DNA from: Corallium rubrum
Lineage: Eukaryota > Cnidaria > Anthozoa > Scleralcyonacea > Coralliidae
Direction of reading: 5' to 3'
DNA length: 64,000 bases
NCBI GenBank assembly: GCA_964035015.1
Contig: OZ036004.1
Span: forward strand, 13,959,427-14,023,426
Under the pieces are notes generated by a model. It saw only the letters and a program-made list of their open reading frames with translations. It was not told the origin of the DNA and made no database searches. Shown here piece by piece: positions 48,294-58,499 of this stretch. Position numbers and translations under genes: made by a program. The stretch's first letter is position 1; each line of letters begins with the position of its first letter.

Positions 48294-50295
48294 CAGGGGC
48301 GGATTTAATATACGTCAAACACGTCAAGCGACTAAGGTAAAAAATCTGAGATGGGAAAATTTAAGGGTTTCTTCTGATTTTCCAATTTTTAACGTATTTG
48401 GCAAGATACGGTTTATTCTTTGCTGGAGAATAATTTCATAATTTCTAGAGCCCTCGTCAGACGCCGCGCAAGTTTTTCTGTGGCGACCTGTGGCCGCTAT
48501 CGGCCCCGTAACCTGCAAAGCAGGCTTAGCTTGTACTAGAACCGTATGAGGTAACTATGGCGGGAAGTGGTCACCGACCGGCACGTTTATCCACGTCAAA
48601 ATGGCCGAAATACGTCGGAATCATGAGCGCTGATTGGTCAAAGCCATTGGAATTACGTCGGAAGTAAATGCAATTACGTCGGAAGTAAATATTTTTAACG
48701 CAGGCTAGATTTTGATTGGCTAGAAACTAAATCTTGGCCGCAATCCGCCGCATCTTGCAGCATCTTGCAGCATGAACAGAGGTTACACGCGGGCTTTGAT
48801 GTCATGGCTTCGAGAAACGTCTTAGAACGTGTGCAGAGCGCTCTGAAGTTATTGTGACAAATCTATTGCGATTTGTCTTCGAAAATCCAAGCTTGTGCTA
48901 TCCTCTCGGATCGGAAGCTTCATGCGAAGTTTCGTGTTAAATCCTTATACAAGGATGGAAAGAAGAGCCAGAGTAAGCCATATGTCGCTCTAAGGTAAGC
49001 TTATAGGTACAGTAGTTCATCATTATGGATTCAATATCGATGTTATTCTTTTGTCATCTTTGTTGATATCCGTTCCATATTAGCATAATCTGCGTTGAGC
49101 ACTTGGGCACACTGGTATAAACCAATGCTATTAAATGCTTCATGTAATACTATAAACACTACTTAGTGTTTCAATTCTAGATACTCACTAGTATGACATC
49201 AGAGCCAGATTGCCTTTCCACAGTAGTTTACATAATACATTCGTCCTCAGTTCATATTACAAGTCAGTTAATTGTCTAATATATAACACACAGTATTATA
49301 AGTAATAACATATAACTTTTAAACATATAAGTAATAAGGTTTGGGCCTGGAGAAACAGATCAAAAGCTAAGCAATAAATATCTACATGACATTTCTACAA
49401 ATTTCCATGTATTATCGTAATACATCAGGTAAGCATTCTGCTCACATGTGGCTATTATGAAATGTTAATCTGATAATTGCATTGGACAGGAATTGAAATT
49501 GGGTTGCTGGTGCCTGAAAACAAGACAGCTCATAGTAACATGGGATAGTAGGGGATGGGTAGTGGAATATTAGATGGGGGTTAGAATGATCGGGATGATG
49601 TAGAGAGTTGAGTTCCTCTATGTCTATGTCCATGTATTAATGTCCATTATGGTCATTAACAAAAGCTTCTCCTGACTCCTACTAACCAGACATTGTCTGC
49701 TTGGGTTGAGGTTTAAAAGGCAAGTATCAGGCATTTGAAAGCCAGACAGCTCTGGGTAGGTGGGGCTCAACAGCCATGGAAGGTAGCCCACCTTGCTCTG
49801 GGTTATGCAGAATGTTAAACTCAGCTAGGCCTTCACTTGCGTGTTGGTCAGGCTGTCCATGTTGGATTCAATTACTGCGGAAACAATGTAACTGGTGTTT
49901 CCTAGGCATACTGATGAACTTTGACATAGAGCGAAACAGCCAACTTTTTTATATTAGAATGTGACCACATATCTCTCTACTGTTTATTGGATTTCTCCCT
50001 CATTCCTGGAAAACCTTAGCCTTACACACTTGCAAACTATCACAAGGTTTCTAAGAAAAGAACATATCAAAGTCAATTTAGATAAAATGTTTCTTGAAAA
50101 TGATAAAATGTCCATTAAAAACATGTTTTAAAACATTTAAAATTTTGCTCAACTGTGCTGTCAGAATGCAGGAAATGCCATTTCAGAGATCCAAATTTCA
50201 AAATTTTTTCGGGGGGGCATGCCCCCGGACCCCCCTAGAAATATGGGCCCACAGCAACTTTGACTAAGGTATCAAAATTCCTAGATCCGCCCCTG
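48294..50295. mobile_element. hAT-like non-autonomous transposon inside the capsid gene (2002 bp)
   Basis: Ends CAGGGGCGGATTTA and, inverted, CAGGGGCGGATCTAGG, with the adjoining GGGGGGCATGCCCCCGGACC block typical of hAT elements. GTCAA is duplicated at 48289-48293 and 50296-50300. Removing the insert and one GTCAA restores the capsid frame in register, which confirms the boundaries. Five bases is shorter than the usual 8-bp hAT duplication; I recall that some hAT groups use 5 bp. No transposase frame is visible. The stretch 48.9-49.7 kb inside it is AT-rich and featureless. Confidence 0.85.
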
Positions 50296-50300
50296 GTCAA

Positions 50301-50916
50301 CCCTGGTGAGGACCTCTACATCGACATACCAAAGCTAAAACCTGATAGTTGTCTGGTCCCGGGTAGCTTTCATCTATTGTTCGACTTCAAGAACATGAAC
50401 ACCAAGTCGTGGTTCCTAAACAATCTCTCCAGACTTCTGGTTGAAAGGCTGGTTGTTAAGCTAGCCGGCGAGACTGTTTACGACAACACGGGTGAAAGTG
50501 TCCTCGGTGTGTATAAGGATCTCTGGTTACCAAAGAGTGTGAGGGATCAGATGGTTGGGTATGGGATTGGTCCAGACAACCTGAGAAAGTTGATGTCTAA
50601 GGACGACAGTGGGGCCTCCTCTGGGGACGCTGAGAAGGCAGCTGACGCTCTAATGCTCACAATCCATGGAGTGAGGATGAGGGTGAGATTGGATAAAATC
50701 CTCGGGGACCATGGACTCTATGCTCCCTTTGAAATGTACAACAACTTCCGCTATGTCATTAGCCTACCGAAAGCCTCTGACATCATGGTGGCCCAGTCAA
50801 GTGAATCTGTTGACGGATACACACTAGAAAACCTTGAACTGGAATATGAGACGATTGATAACACCGACATCGCCAGTGAAATAACGTCGCTGTACACAGC
50901 TGATGAAGTCAACTGA
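50301..50916 (+). pseudogene. MCP: Major capsid protein, middle piece
   Basis: Resumes with NPGEDLYIDIPKLKPDSCL, then VPGSFHLLFDFKNMN, SRLLVERLVVKLAGETVYD and the IHGVRMRVRLDKILGDHGLY and LENLELEYETI blocks. These match the first jelly-roll of the double-jelly-roll major capsid protein of Polintons (the PY family). The frame ends at a TGA at 50914-50916 soon after ITSLYTADE. The natural continuation is in another frame starting just upstream (50903). Confidence 0.85.
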
Positions 50917-51397
50917 ATGGTTGGCTGGATCAACCCTAATCAACGAACACATTAACCTTCCACGGAAGTCTATGAAAGGTATTGTGATGATGTTCACAAA
51001 TAAAACCCGGACTGATAGTGAGGAATACGTCTATCCAAACATTGAGAGTATTAAGCTAACAATCGAGGGTGTACCAAACGCCGTCTTCAGTCAGGGGATC
51101 CCAAAAAGTCGGTTCTATGATGAGGCTAAAAGACTGTTTGGTGGAAAGGAAAACACAGATCAGTTTATGACAATCCAGAAGTTCTATAAGAATGGTTTCG
51201 CTCTGGCGATTGACTTGAGAAGTATTGAGGATCGCGACAGTGTTGGGACTGGGAAAAGAATCGTTAATACACAGTCTGGGGTTTTGATTGAGATTACTAA
51301 GAAGGCGACTGTGGCTAACGTAGTCTGCCGAATCTTTGTGCTGAGTGATGGTTTGGTAAATATGGTAAACAAAAATCTAAAATCAATCCAGTATTAA
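50903..51397 (+). pseudogene. MCP: Major capsid protein, 3' piece in a second frame
   Basis: Begins STEWLAGSTLINEHINLPRK, then KGIVMMFTNKTRTDSEEYVY, SIKLTIEGVPNAVFSQGI, TDQFMTIQKFYKNGFALAID and the C-terminal NMVNKNLKSIQY. This is the second jelly-roll of the capsid protein. The shift between pieces near 50.90 kb looks like a small deletion that changed the frame, since family members have, to my memory, some extra residues at this place. Together with the transposon insertion it makes the gene a pseudogene in this copy. Its stop TAA is 18 nt before the ATPase start. Confidence 0.85.
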
Positions 51398-51415
51398 ATA
51401 GACCACCCATTCAAT

Positions 51416-52009
51416 ATGCTGATCGTTGGTATGACAGCCTGTGGAAAAACCTGGTATCTCCTGAAGATGTTAGAAGATGAATACTTCAGGTTCTTCGACT
51501 ACATCGTTCTGCTCTGTCCGACGTTCAGCTGGAACAAAACCTACACCACCTGGAAATACACCTCCGACCCGGACTTCATCGCTGTGGACTGTAGTCAGGA
51601 CGACGTTGAGATTGTACTAGAATATATTGTTCGGATATTCAAAGGATCCAAAACACTGATAGTCCTCGACGACTGTGCCAGTGGGCAACCCGTAAAGAAC
51701 AGAACAAGTGAGTTGGTTAAATTAGCCTTCAGCGCCCGACACTACAATCTCTCAACTATTGTAATCACACAACAACTAACAGCTATCACAAAACCTTATA
51801 GGGAGAATATCAGTAAGTTGGTAACGTTCTACAACCCCAACAAAACCGATATGAAGGTCATCACTGATGACTACCTTGGTGGTTTAGACCGTGATGAGGT
51901 TATGGGGATAACTGAAAAGCTAAAAGAAAACAAATACGCTAGGCTTGAGATTATGTTAAGGCATCCGTACGCGTATAAGGTGGTTATCCCAAAATCTGAT
52001 CTGCAGTAA
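51416..52009 (+). CDS. ATP: Genome-packaging ATPase (A32/FtsK-HerA type), 197 aa
   Basis: Motor that packages DNA into capsids, by family. Walker A GMTACGKT is at 5-12, Walker B LIVLDDCA at 81-88, KLAFSARHYNLSTIVITQQ with the sensor Gln pair at about 102-120, and RENISKLVTFYNP follows. The intact frame is slightly short at the N-terminus: codons for DHPFN precede the ATG in the same frame, directly after the capsid stop, and the family usually has HPF before the P-loop strand. Expression could therefore involve initiation upstream or stop readthrough. No start motif is present, so it probably shares the capsid transcript. Confidence 0.93.
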   Translation: MLIVGMTACGKTWYLLKMLEDEYFRFFDYIVLLCPTFSWNKTYTTWKYTSDPDFIAVDCSQDDVEIVLEYIVRIFKGSKTLIVLDDCASGQPVKNRTSELVKLAFSARHYNLSTIVITQQLTAITKPYRENISKLVTFYNPNKTDMKVITDDYLGGLDRDEVMGITEKLKENKYARLEIMLRHPYAYKVVIPKSDLQ

Positions 52010-52010
52010 G

Positions 52011-52598
52011 ATGGCTGAAAAGAGAACTAAAACGATGAAAGTTGGAAAAAAAATCAGGGCACCCGCTGCAGAACCAGCTGAGATATCGGTTGGGGAGCCA
52101 GAAACGGAAATACCTACTGAAATCCCCAACCTCGTCGATGAGCTCGTCAATGATCTGAAAAAGACTGAGGAAACCAGCCCAACACCTCCACCAACCGATG
52201 ATGCCAACAAGAAGAGAAGTGAGCTGATAAAATTATCAGAAAACGGTGAAATAACTCAATCAGTCAGCTACATCAAAAAGGCGTCGGTAAAGGTTGTGGA
52301 TAAGCTATATGCTGAATACGAGGCCAAAAGGATGGAAAGAGCTAATGAATTCCTGACTGATATGTTAATCAGTAGGTTCTCCAATGTTCTCGGTGGTTTG
52401 GACGCCGTAGAAAGCTCTGAGGAGCTAGACAACGAATTACAAAAGGACAAACTGTTGAAAAGTGACGTTGGTAAAGTTGTAGCCATGATCACACCGTACA
52501 TACCATGCCTCGGACTGCTATCTGGTGGTGTAACTGTGGGAAAACATGTGTACCAACATAGGACAAAAGTAGTGGAACAAAAACCGGAAACTAACTAA
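52011..52598 (+). CDS. Last Polinton gene, 195-aa helical protein with hydrophobic C-terminus
   Basis: Function unknown. Lys-rich start MAEKRTKTMKVGKKIRAP, an acidic Pro/Glu region ETEIPTEIPNLVDELV, a charged helical middle with VSYIKKASVKVVDKLYAEY, ISRFSNVLGGLDAVESSEEL, and a C-terminal hydrophobic VVAMITPYIPCLGLLSGGV with a short tail. It starts one base after the ATPase stop (TAA-g-ATG), indicating co-translation on one mRNA. Its C-terminal ~110 bp are repeated in inverted form at the left end of the element. Confidence 0.75.
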   Translation: MAEKRTKTMKVGKKIRAPAAEPAEISVGEPETEIPTEIPNLVDELVNDLKKTEETSPTPPPTDDANKKRSELIKLSENGEITQSVSYIKKASVKVVDKLYAEYEAKRMERANEFLTDMLISRFSNVLGGLDAVESSEELDNELQKDKLLKSDVGKVVAMITPYIPCLGLLSGGVTVGKHVYQHRTKVVEQKPETN

Positions 52599-52868
52599 AC
52601 TCTGTGTTAGCCCTCCAAAACCAAAACCAAAACTTGGAACAGCCAAGCTTCTGTGAAGCGGGGTTTGTTTGGTTTTTTTTGAGGGGGGGGGGGGGGGGGG
52701 GAAATCTGTTGTACTTTTTAAAATCCATTTTTCTGGGTGCTTATACTTTAAAAATTGGAAAGAACAGTTTACCCTTTCAAACGTCCTTCCCCGCCAAATC
52801 TCAACTTTCTGAGGCTGTTTTTGGCAAAATAAATAAAGTGCGCCGGCACCCCCAAGTCCTATACTACT
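52599..52868. repeat. Right terminal inverted repeat of the Polinton
   Basis: Contains a G-tract at 52682-52701, then AAATCCATTTTTCTGGGTGC, a GCTTATACTTT word and the terminus ending CCCCAAGTCCTATACTACT. The last ~100 bp pair with 33508-33610. Confidence 0.75.
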
Positions 52869-53230
52869 GATACTGTGGATGACGAGTGGTTCAGAATGCT
52901 TGGAGTGATCCAGCGCACTGTTCCTGAATTTTCGCCATATCAACCATGACTGAAAAGCTCTACCAGCTGTTTCTATTCGTGTGGTACAGGAGACGATTCC
53001 CCAGGAATTCAAAGATGCTTCTATCATACATCTTTAGGCATATGACAACCACTGTGGTACATTCTTTCTCTCCATCCTTGGTAAGATACTTGCCAGGATC
53101 CTGATAAACCGACTCACAACACACTGCAGGACTATCAACATGGTGTTTGCTGTAATCCAGTTCCAAGAGAAATGTCACAAGCAGAACTCGTCAACTCAGT
53201 GGACGAACAACAAGATTGAGCATTGAAACT
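52869..53230 (+). pseudogene. Non-LTR retrotransposon reverse transcriptase fragment
   Basis: Across frameshifts the plus strand reads IPQEFKDASIIHLFR, then LSILGKILARILINRLTTHC and TINMVFAVIQFQEKCHKQN, matching the fingers/palm part of LINE reverse transcriptases (the ...GKILARxLLNRL and IDMIFAARQLQEKCxEQN blocks). It flanks the Polinton directly, so the Polinton may have landed in an old LINE copy. Confidence 0.65.
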
Positions 53231-53489
53231 TACTTCATTTAGAAATATTAATAACCTTCTTGTGAAAATGCTAATCTACATTTCCAATGTCAATCTATGG
53301 ACAACAAGACGCCTGCTGAGGAGTTCACTCGGGCTACTGATTAATTGGAAAAATTGCAGTAGACGGTTGAGTGCACGAAGGTGCCAAAGATAGATGGAAC
53401 TAAGTGTTTTCGAGGCAATTACAGTATATACACCAAAATTCTAACACATTGGTCATAGACAAAATACAATGCCTGATAGACAAACAAAA

Positions 53490-53606
53490 TAGACCATTTG
53501 CGCGATGACGTAGGATGGCATTGAGTGACTACAACCACCAGAATGCTTTGCCAGTCATAGGATACTAACAAAGCATTCTGGTAGTTGTAGTCACCCAACA
53601 CCATCA
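53490..53606. repeat. Inverted repeat / small MITE
   Basis: GTGACTACAACCACCAGAAT and ATTCTGGTAGTTGTAGTCAC face each other across about 40 bp, with GATGACGT words further out. Confidence 0.75.
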
Positions 53607-53639
53607 AACGTCATCGTGGAAATGGCTTATTCTCATTTA

Positions 53640-54080
53640 TACACAACTGCCTGAGTACGAGACTACACGTCGAAAATAATTTTGAACTAACAACAGTTGG
53701 GAATTCCAGAAAACATCAACGGTGGGGGTACCATGGGTGCCAGAGGCTTTTTGACGTTCATGAGGGATCACCAGGGCATGCGAGACAGCCACCACTTCAC
53801 CGCCTGGCATCCTTGAATGCCCCAATTATGCCTCACGAGCCTCGTAAAACCTCTTGCACCCAGTGTGCATGTGTGAAAGAACTTATAAACAGAAAGGTGT
53901 AGGTTACAGATAAAAATTTGAATAGCCCATTATCAAGTCCCACTTTACTCGTAGACTAATAGAAGTGAATGACATTGTCATATTTTTATTGATTGACAAT
54001 TACAATAATGATGCTTATATAACCTATGTCATCCATGGAAGGTCTTCAAAATGATAGAAGTTATTAGAACTTACTGAAAA
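53640..54080. other. No gene recognised
   Basis: Intergenic; no defined repeat or coding family. Confidence 0.3.
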
Positions 54081-54084
54081 TATC

Positions 54085-54270
54085 ATTGTGAGCGTGTTTA
54101 TCACTAAAACAGTTGTCGACCACACAACTGACGAACAACTATAAATGTCTTTGAACACTTCCAAATTCACGTCGAACAACACAACCAAAGTCGTCAGGAG
54201 AAGAAAAAACTCGTGACTCGTGCATGAAAATCAGCACGCTTCAGGCTCACAAAGGCTTTTGGGAAATATG
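54085..54270. repeat. Direct duplicate unit, copy 1
   Basis: CATTGTGAGCGTGTTTATCA through AAAAACTCGTGACTCGTGCA and GCAAAGGCTTTTGGGAAAT-like text recurs at 55130-55290. The minisatellite at 54.3 kb starts immediately after copy 1. Confidence 0.7.
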
Positions 54271-54289
54271 ATGTCAGACGACTCTATAC

Positions 54290-54748
54290 TAGTGTACGAA
54301 AACAATGAGAATATAGTGGCCATACTGGTGTACCAAAACAATGAAATGGTGAGTATACTGGTGTACCAAAACAGTGATTTGGCAGTCATACTGGTGTGCC
54401 AAAACATTGAAATGGTGACCATTACTGGTGTACCAAAACATCTAAATGGTGGCCATACTGGTGTGCCAAAACAAGGAAACAGTGGCCATACTGGTGTATA
54501 AAAAAACAATGAAATGGTGGCCATATTGGTGTACCAAAACAATGAAATGGTGGCCATATTGGTGTACCAAAACAATGAAATGGTGGCCATATTGGTGTAC
54601 CAAAACAATGAAACGGTGGCCATATTGGTGTACCAAAACAATGAAATGGTGGCCATATTGGTGTACCAAAACAATGAAATGGTGGCCATATTGGTGTACC
54701 AAAACATTAACAATGAAATGGTGGCCATATTGGTGTACCAAAACAATA
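54290..54748. repeat. 33-bp minisatellite, about 13 units
   Basis: Units of AATGAAATGGTGGCCATATT followed by GGTGTACCAAAAC. The rightmost seven are almost identical and the left ones diverged. Because 33 is a multiple of 3, every frame without a stop stays open (AILVYQNNEMV repeats), so the long frames here are not evidence of a gene. Confidence 0.92.
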
Positions 54749-55129
54749 ATACACACTTGATGAAAGTAATGTATAAACTGTTGAATAGCATTGACTTTTA
54801 TTTGCAAGACATCAGTATAGTAAATCAATAATAAACAATACAAGCAAAAATGAAGCAAACCACAAATATTAATACAGTTTAAACCTCAATACATTTACAT
54901 ACGAAATCTATGAAGATGTAAAACAGCATGTTTACCTTTCACTTGCAAGTTGGCGTTATCAACTTTCTTTGTTCTTTCTTTGATTTACAGCACTTGAGCA
55001 ACATTTTTCAGTACAATTTAATTAATAACACATGTATAAAATTGATCGAGAGTTGATCGAGTATTACACATTTTCAGCGTACGGTTATCAAGATCGCCGA
55101 CTAACCCAGGTCTACTATAGTCTATTGTA

Positions 55130-55300
55130 AGCATTGTGAGCGTGTTTATCATTAAAACACAAATTCACTTCGAACAACACAACCAAAGGCCGTCAGAAGA
55201 AAAAACTCGTGATTCGTGCATGAAAATCAGCCATGATGAAATCATTGAGCACGCTTCAGTGTCGCAAAGGCTTTTGGGAAATGTTGCGCAAGAATTGCAA
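55130..55300. repeat. Direct duplicate unit, copy 2
   Basis: Second copy of the 54085-54270 segment with a small internal deletion and about 10% difference. Confidence 0.7.
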
Positions 55301-55714
55301 TTTGTCGACACAAAAAAAATAATAACAGAGCCGAAACCTAGACTCGGCTACCACAGTAGCCCGAGTAATTAATTGAAATGTTATGTAAGTAAACTTTGCC
55401 AGCCAGAAATCCATAATAATATAAATCTTTGTCTTGCACAAAGTATTAATAACATATTAATCTTTAATAGTATGTTCTATGTATCATGTACCAATCTCTT
55501 AATCCTACCATAGCAATCATTCTTCTACTGAGGTACATCTTGTAATAACTTTTTTTTTATCTTCACCACATTAAATGGGCCAGTTTCTGTTCTACTGTAA
55601 CATCTGTGTTTACATGATCATTACATATTTAGAAGTAATATGGGCATTTCACTCGACTACATAGCGTGTTCTGGGGATTTTTGGTGAAGGAAAATTCGAG
55701 TGTAGAATGTATAC

Positions 55715-55850
55715 ATTTTAAGACCAAACCGGGACCAGTTGCGAAAAATGCAACTACACAGGCCTTCCGGCAGGAATTGAACACACGACCTTGCGATTCT
55801 AGTGCAATGCTCTGACCACTGATCCACGGAGGCCGTTGCCGAGAGCTCGA
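55715..55850 (-). repeat. tRNA-derived SINE
   Basis: On the minus strand GGATCAGTGGTCAGAGCATT (box A) is followed by GTCGTGTGTTCAATTCCTGC (box B) and a tail CCGGAAGGCCTGTGTAGTTG. A paired GGCCTCCG / AGGCC context extends beyond tRNA length. Confidence 0.65.
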
Positions 55851-56452
55851 TCGCGAGTTCTGTATACATTAAGGTGGTAATGCCAGGAGAGAATTGGGTT
55901 TATTAGAAGTAATATTGGGCATTTCATATTTATATCGTTTCGTCTGCAACTCAAGTAGTAGTACTAGATTCATGTACGCATGCAAATGTCAGCAGATACA
56001 TGTACGCGTTGCGTACCTATTTTTAGTCCGAGGAATCAAACTATGGAATTATATTATAGATAACGGGATTTTTAACGGGATTTATAGCGATTTTTAAGAA
56101 ACATTTAAAAACTTTTTTAATGCAAAATTTTTTAGATTAATAAAAAGTTAGGATTTATAGTAATACTGTATAATATACTTTATTAGAGTAGATTAAATTA
56201 TAATATATAAGCATGTATAAGTAACTAAAACTATTTTAATTTTTCATGTAAAAGCCCTTTCAAGGAGTGACTAATAAATACTAATAATAATAACAACCGT
56301 CAGTCTTGTGCTTGCTTTATTCGAAAACAATGCAAAGAATAGAAGCTTGGAATTTTCCACGTAACCTTTGTGTCAGACCAAAATGTACTTGTATTTCGAG
56401 CAATCTTCGACAAATCTTCAAGCTACTTTACTCAAAAAAGTTTCTGAGTTCT

Positions 56453-57142
56453 TAAGGTGGCTCCAAAGAGTTTCTTGAAAAATGGAAAATACAAGTTTGA
56501 GAGTCCAAAACACGTGCATAAACAATTCGGAAAGAGAATAAAACTAAATGTTATACATAGCTAAACAGTCTGACAATCAAAAACTGTTACCAAATAAATA
56601 GCAACAGTTGTTGCTATGGTAACAATGACGTTTCAAAATGGCTGCCAATTAACCTTCAAACTAATTTAATTCGAAAAAAACTTTGGTGACCCACAATTTT
56701 TTTTCCACTTAAACTTTTCTTGAAGTATGAGTAAGCAATAGGACGATTTTAAAAAAATTCTGTAGAACGAATAATTTTTTTGCCGGAAAAATCACGTTTG
56801 TTAATTTTTTAAAACATTTCGTTGTACAGAATTTTTTTAAAATCGAGCTATTGATTACTCATACTTCAAGAAAAATTTTAATGGAAAAAAAATTTGGGGG
56901 TCACCAAAGTTTTTTTCGAATTAAATTAGTTTGAAGGGTAATTGTCAGCCATTTTGAAACGTCATTGTTGCCATAGCAACAGTTGTTGCTATTTATTTGA
57001 GAACAGTTTTAAATTGTCAGAATGTTCAACTATGCATAACATTTAATTTTATTCTTTTCCCGAATTGTTTAGGCACGTGTTTTGGACTCTCAAACTTGTA
57101 TTTTCCATTTTTCAAAAAACTGTATGTAGCCACCTTAAAGCC
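56453..57142. mobile_element. Foldback element, 690-bp near-perfect palindrome
   Basis: Two arms of roughly 310-330 bp, from TTAAGGTGGCTCC at 56453 to GTAGCCACCTTAA at about 57142, are inverted copies with limited divergence. Shared landmarks include AACAGTTGTTGCTATGGTAA, CATTTTGAAACGTCATTGTT and ACTCATACTTCAAGAAAA. Only about 40 bp separate the arms. No coding capacity. Confidence 0.85.
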
Positions 57143-57654
57143 GGATTTCTATTCAGCTTTTTTTGGTTGCGCGATCGACTTTTGCGATCGATTTTTTATA
57201 TAAATTTTCTTTCAAAAAGCTCGCGTATTTAGAAATCGATAATTTTCAAAACAAACATGCTGCCATTAATCGAAGGTTATTATTTCGTCGATTGCTATGA
57301 AGCAAGAAAACCTGCTGTATGTTGTTCGTCACTGTTAATTGTCAAATTCTGTTCCCTTAAAAGTTAATTACAGATAGAAGCAGCTGAACAGTTCTTTCGT
57401 TTTCAGCCATCTTGGATGCATGAGGGATTTCAATTTGATCACCGCAAGTGCGATTCAGGAAAAGTAGAAAGCATTTGTACCATCTTTTAGCGATCACGTG
57501 CTTTAACAATTTTTGACAGATATGAACTAAGGTTTGTATTGCGCATGCGTAATTAGAAAAGCAATCGCAAAGGGTTGATTTACGCGCGACAAAAAGAGCT
57601 GAATGGAAATCCGTATCAAGCGGGGTGCAAAGCAAGCATATATGTCTCTCTGCT

Positions 57655-57765
57655 TGGTAGTGTGTGTCGTAGCTCAATGATCACTGTTAGAGCGTTTCAC
57701 TAATTATCAGAAGATCGTGGGTTCAATTCCTGCTTGAAAACTCAGAAATTTTCCTGATTTAAGAC
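57655..57765 (+). repeat. tRNA-derived SINE
   Basis: GTCGTAGCTCAATGATCACT with GTTAGAGCG gives box A and GATCGTGGGTTCAATTCCTG box B, followed by AAAACTCAGAAATTTTCCTG. Same family as the 10.24-kb and 28.98-kb copies by its tail. Confidence 0.65.
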
Positions 57766-58499
57766 ATTAAACAGTCTACATGTAACAACATTTAGTTACA
57801 TGTATATACTTTTTTAGCTTTAATGTATAGAGTACCCCACATAACCCTTTTTCAAAAAACACATGTTTATCCCATTGGTTATAACTGCAAGATATTGAAT
57901 CAGATGAAATAATTTTATATTTAGCTACATGTACATGAATGTCAGAGCCTCGTGCAGAGGTAAGGTCCGAACCTTTCATGCTTATGTCAGAGATGATTTC
58001 AGGCTATTAAAACGCATGACCACATTTGAACCAAATATTAAGAAAGTCACTCTAAATGGTGGGGCATCTGACTGTGTTTGCTGTCCAAACAGTCAAAAAC
58101 AGTGGAACAGATGAGGCTAAGGAGGGTTTGTACCCCCACATCTCCGATTTGCTTTGGGGGAGGCAAAACACTTATTCTACTGACAAATTAGCCACTCAAT
58201 ATAGAACATCTTCTACCACTATCTGCAGTCAAAATGACTAGCAGTAGGTGAATCTAAGGAGTGGGGGGGGGGGGACTTGTCATAGGTACTGTAAAATTGA
58301 CTATAAATAACATCATTTGATTAATACATAATTATAACCAGAAAATAATCATACAGTATAAGTTTAAAAACTTACAAAGAGGCACTTTCTCTTGAAGTCA
58401 ATTGATGTAATGCACAAATACTGGTTAACTGTAAAATCAGAGAAAAAGCAAATTAAAATACTGTATATATAATTACAGTATATACACCTATAATAAGTA

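Larger units (their letters stand above)
33508..52868. mobile_element. Maverick/Polinton (adintovirus-like) provirus
   Basis: The ends are inverted repeats: AGTAGTATAGAACATGAGGG at the left and AGTAGTATAGGACTTGGGGG read inward from the right, both reaching a GGCGCACTTT word and staying similar for roughly 100 bp. The 5'-AG tip agrees with Polintons. Between them are a protein-primed DNA polymerase, integrase, packaging ATPase, capsid genes and about a dozen accessory genes in two divergent blocks. Total span is 19.36 kb, or 17.35 kb after subtracting a hAT-like insertion with one duplicated target copy, within the usual 15-20 kb. Flanking 6-bp duplications are not evident (AGTCGT at left, GATACT at right), which may reflect the scaffold gap only 15 bp away. 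The broken capsid gene means this copy could not form particles by itself. Confidence 0.93.

Noticed and set aside
33502-52874. Six-base target duplication around the Polinton
   Set aside because: AGTCGT and GATACT do not match, and shifting the boundary by a few bases does not help. The gap prevents a conclusion.
54290-54748. Regular direct repeats resembling a CRISPR array
   Set aside because: Units abut without unique spacers and the context is eukaryotic; it is a minisatellite.
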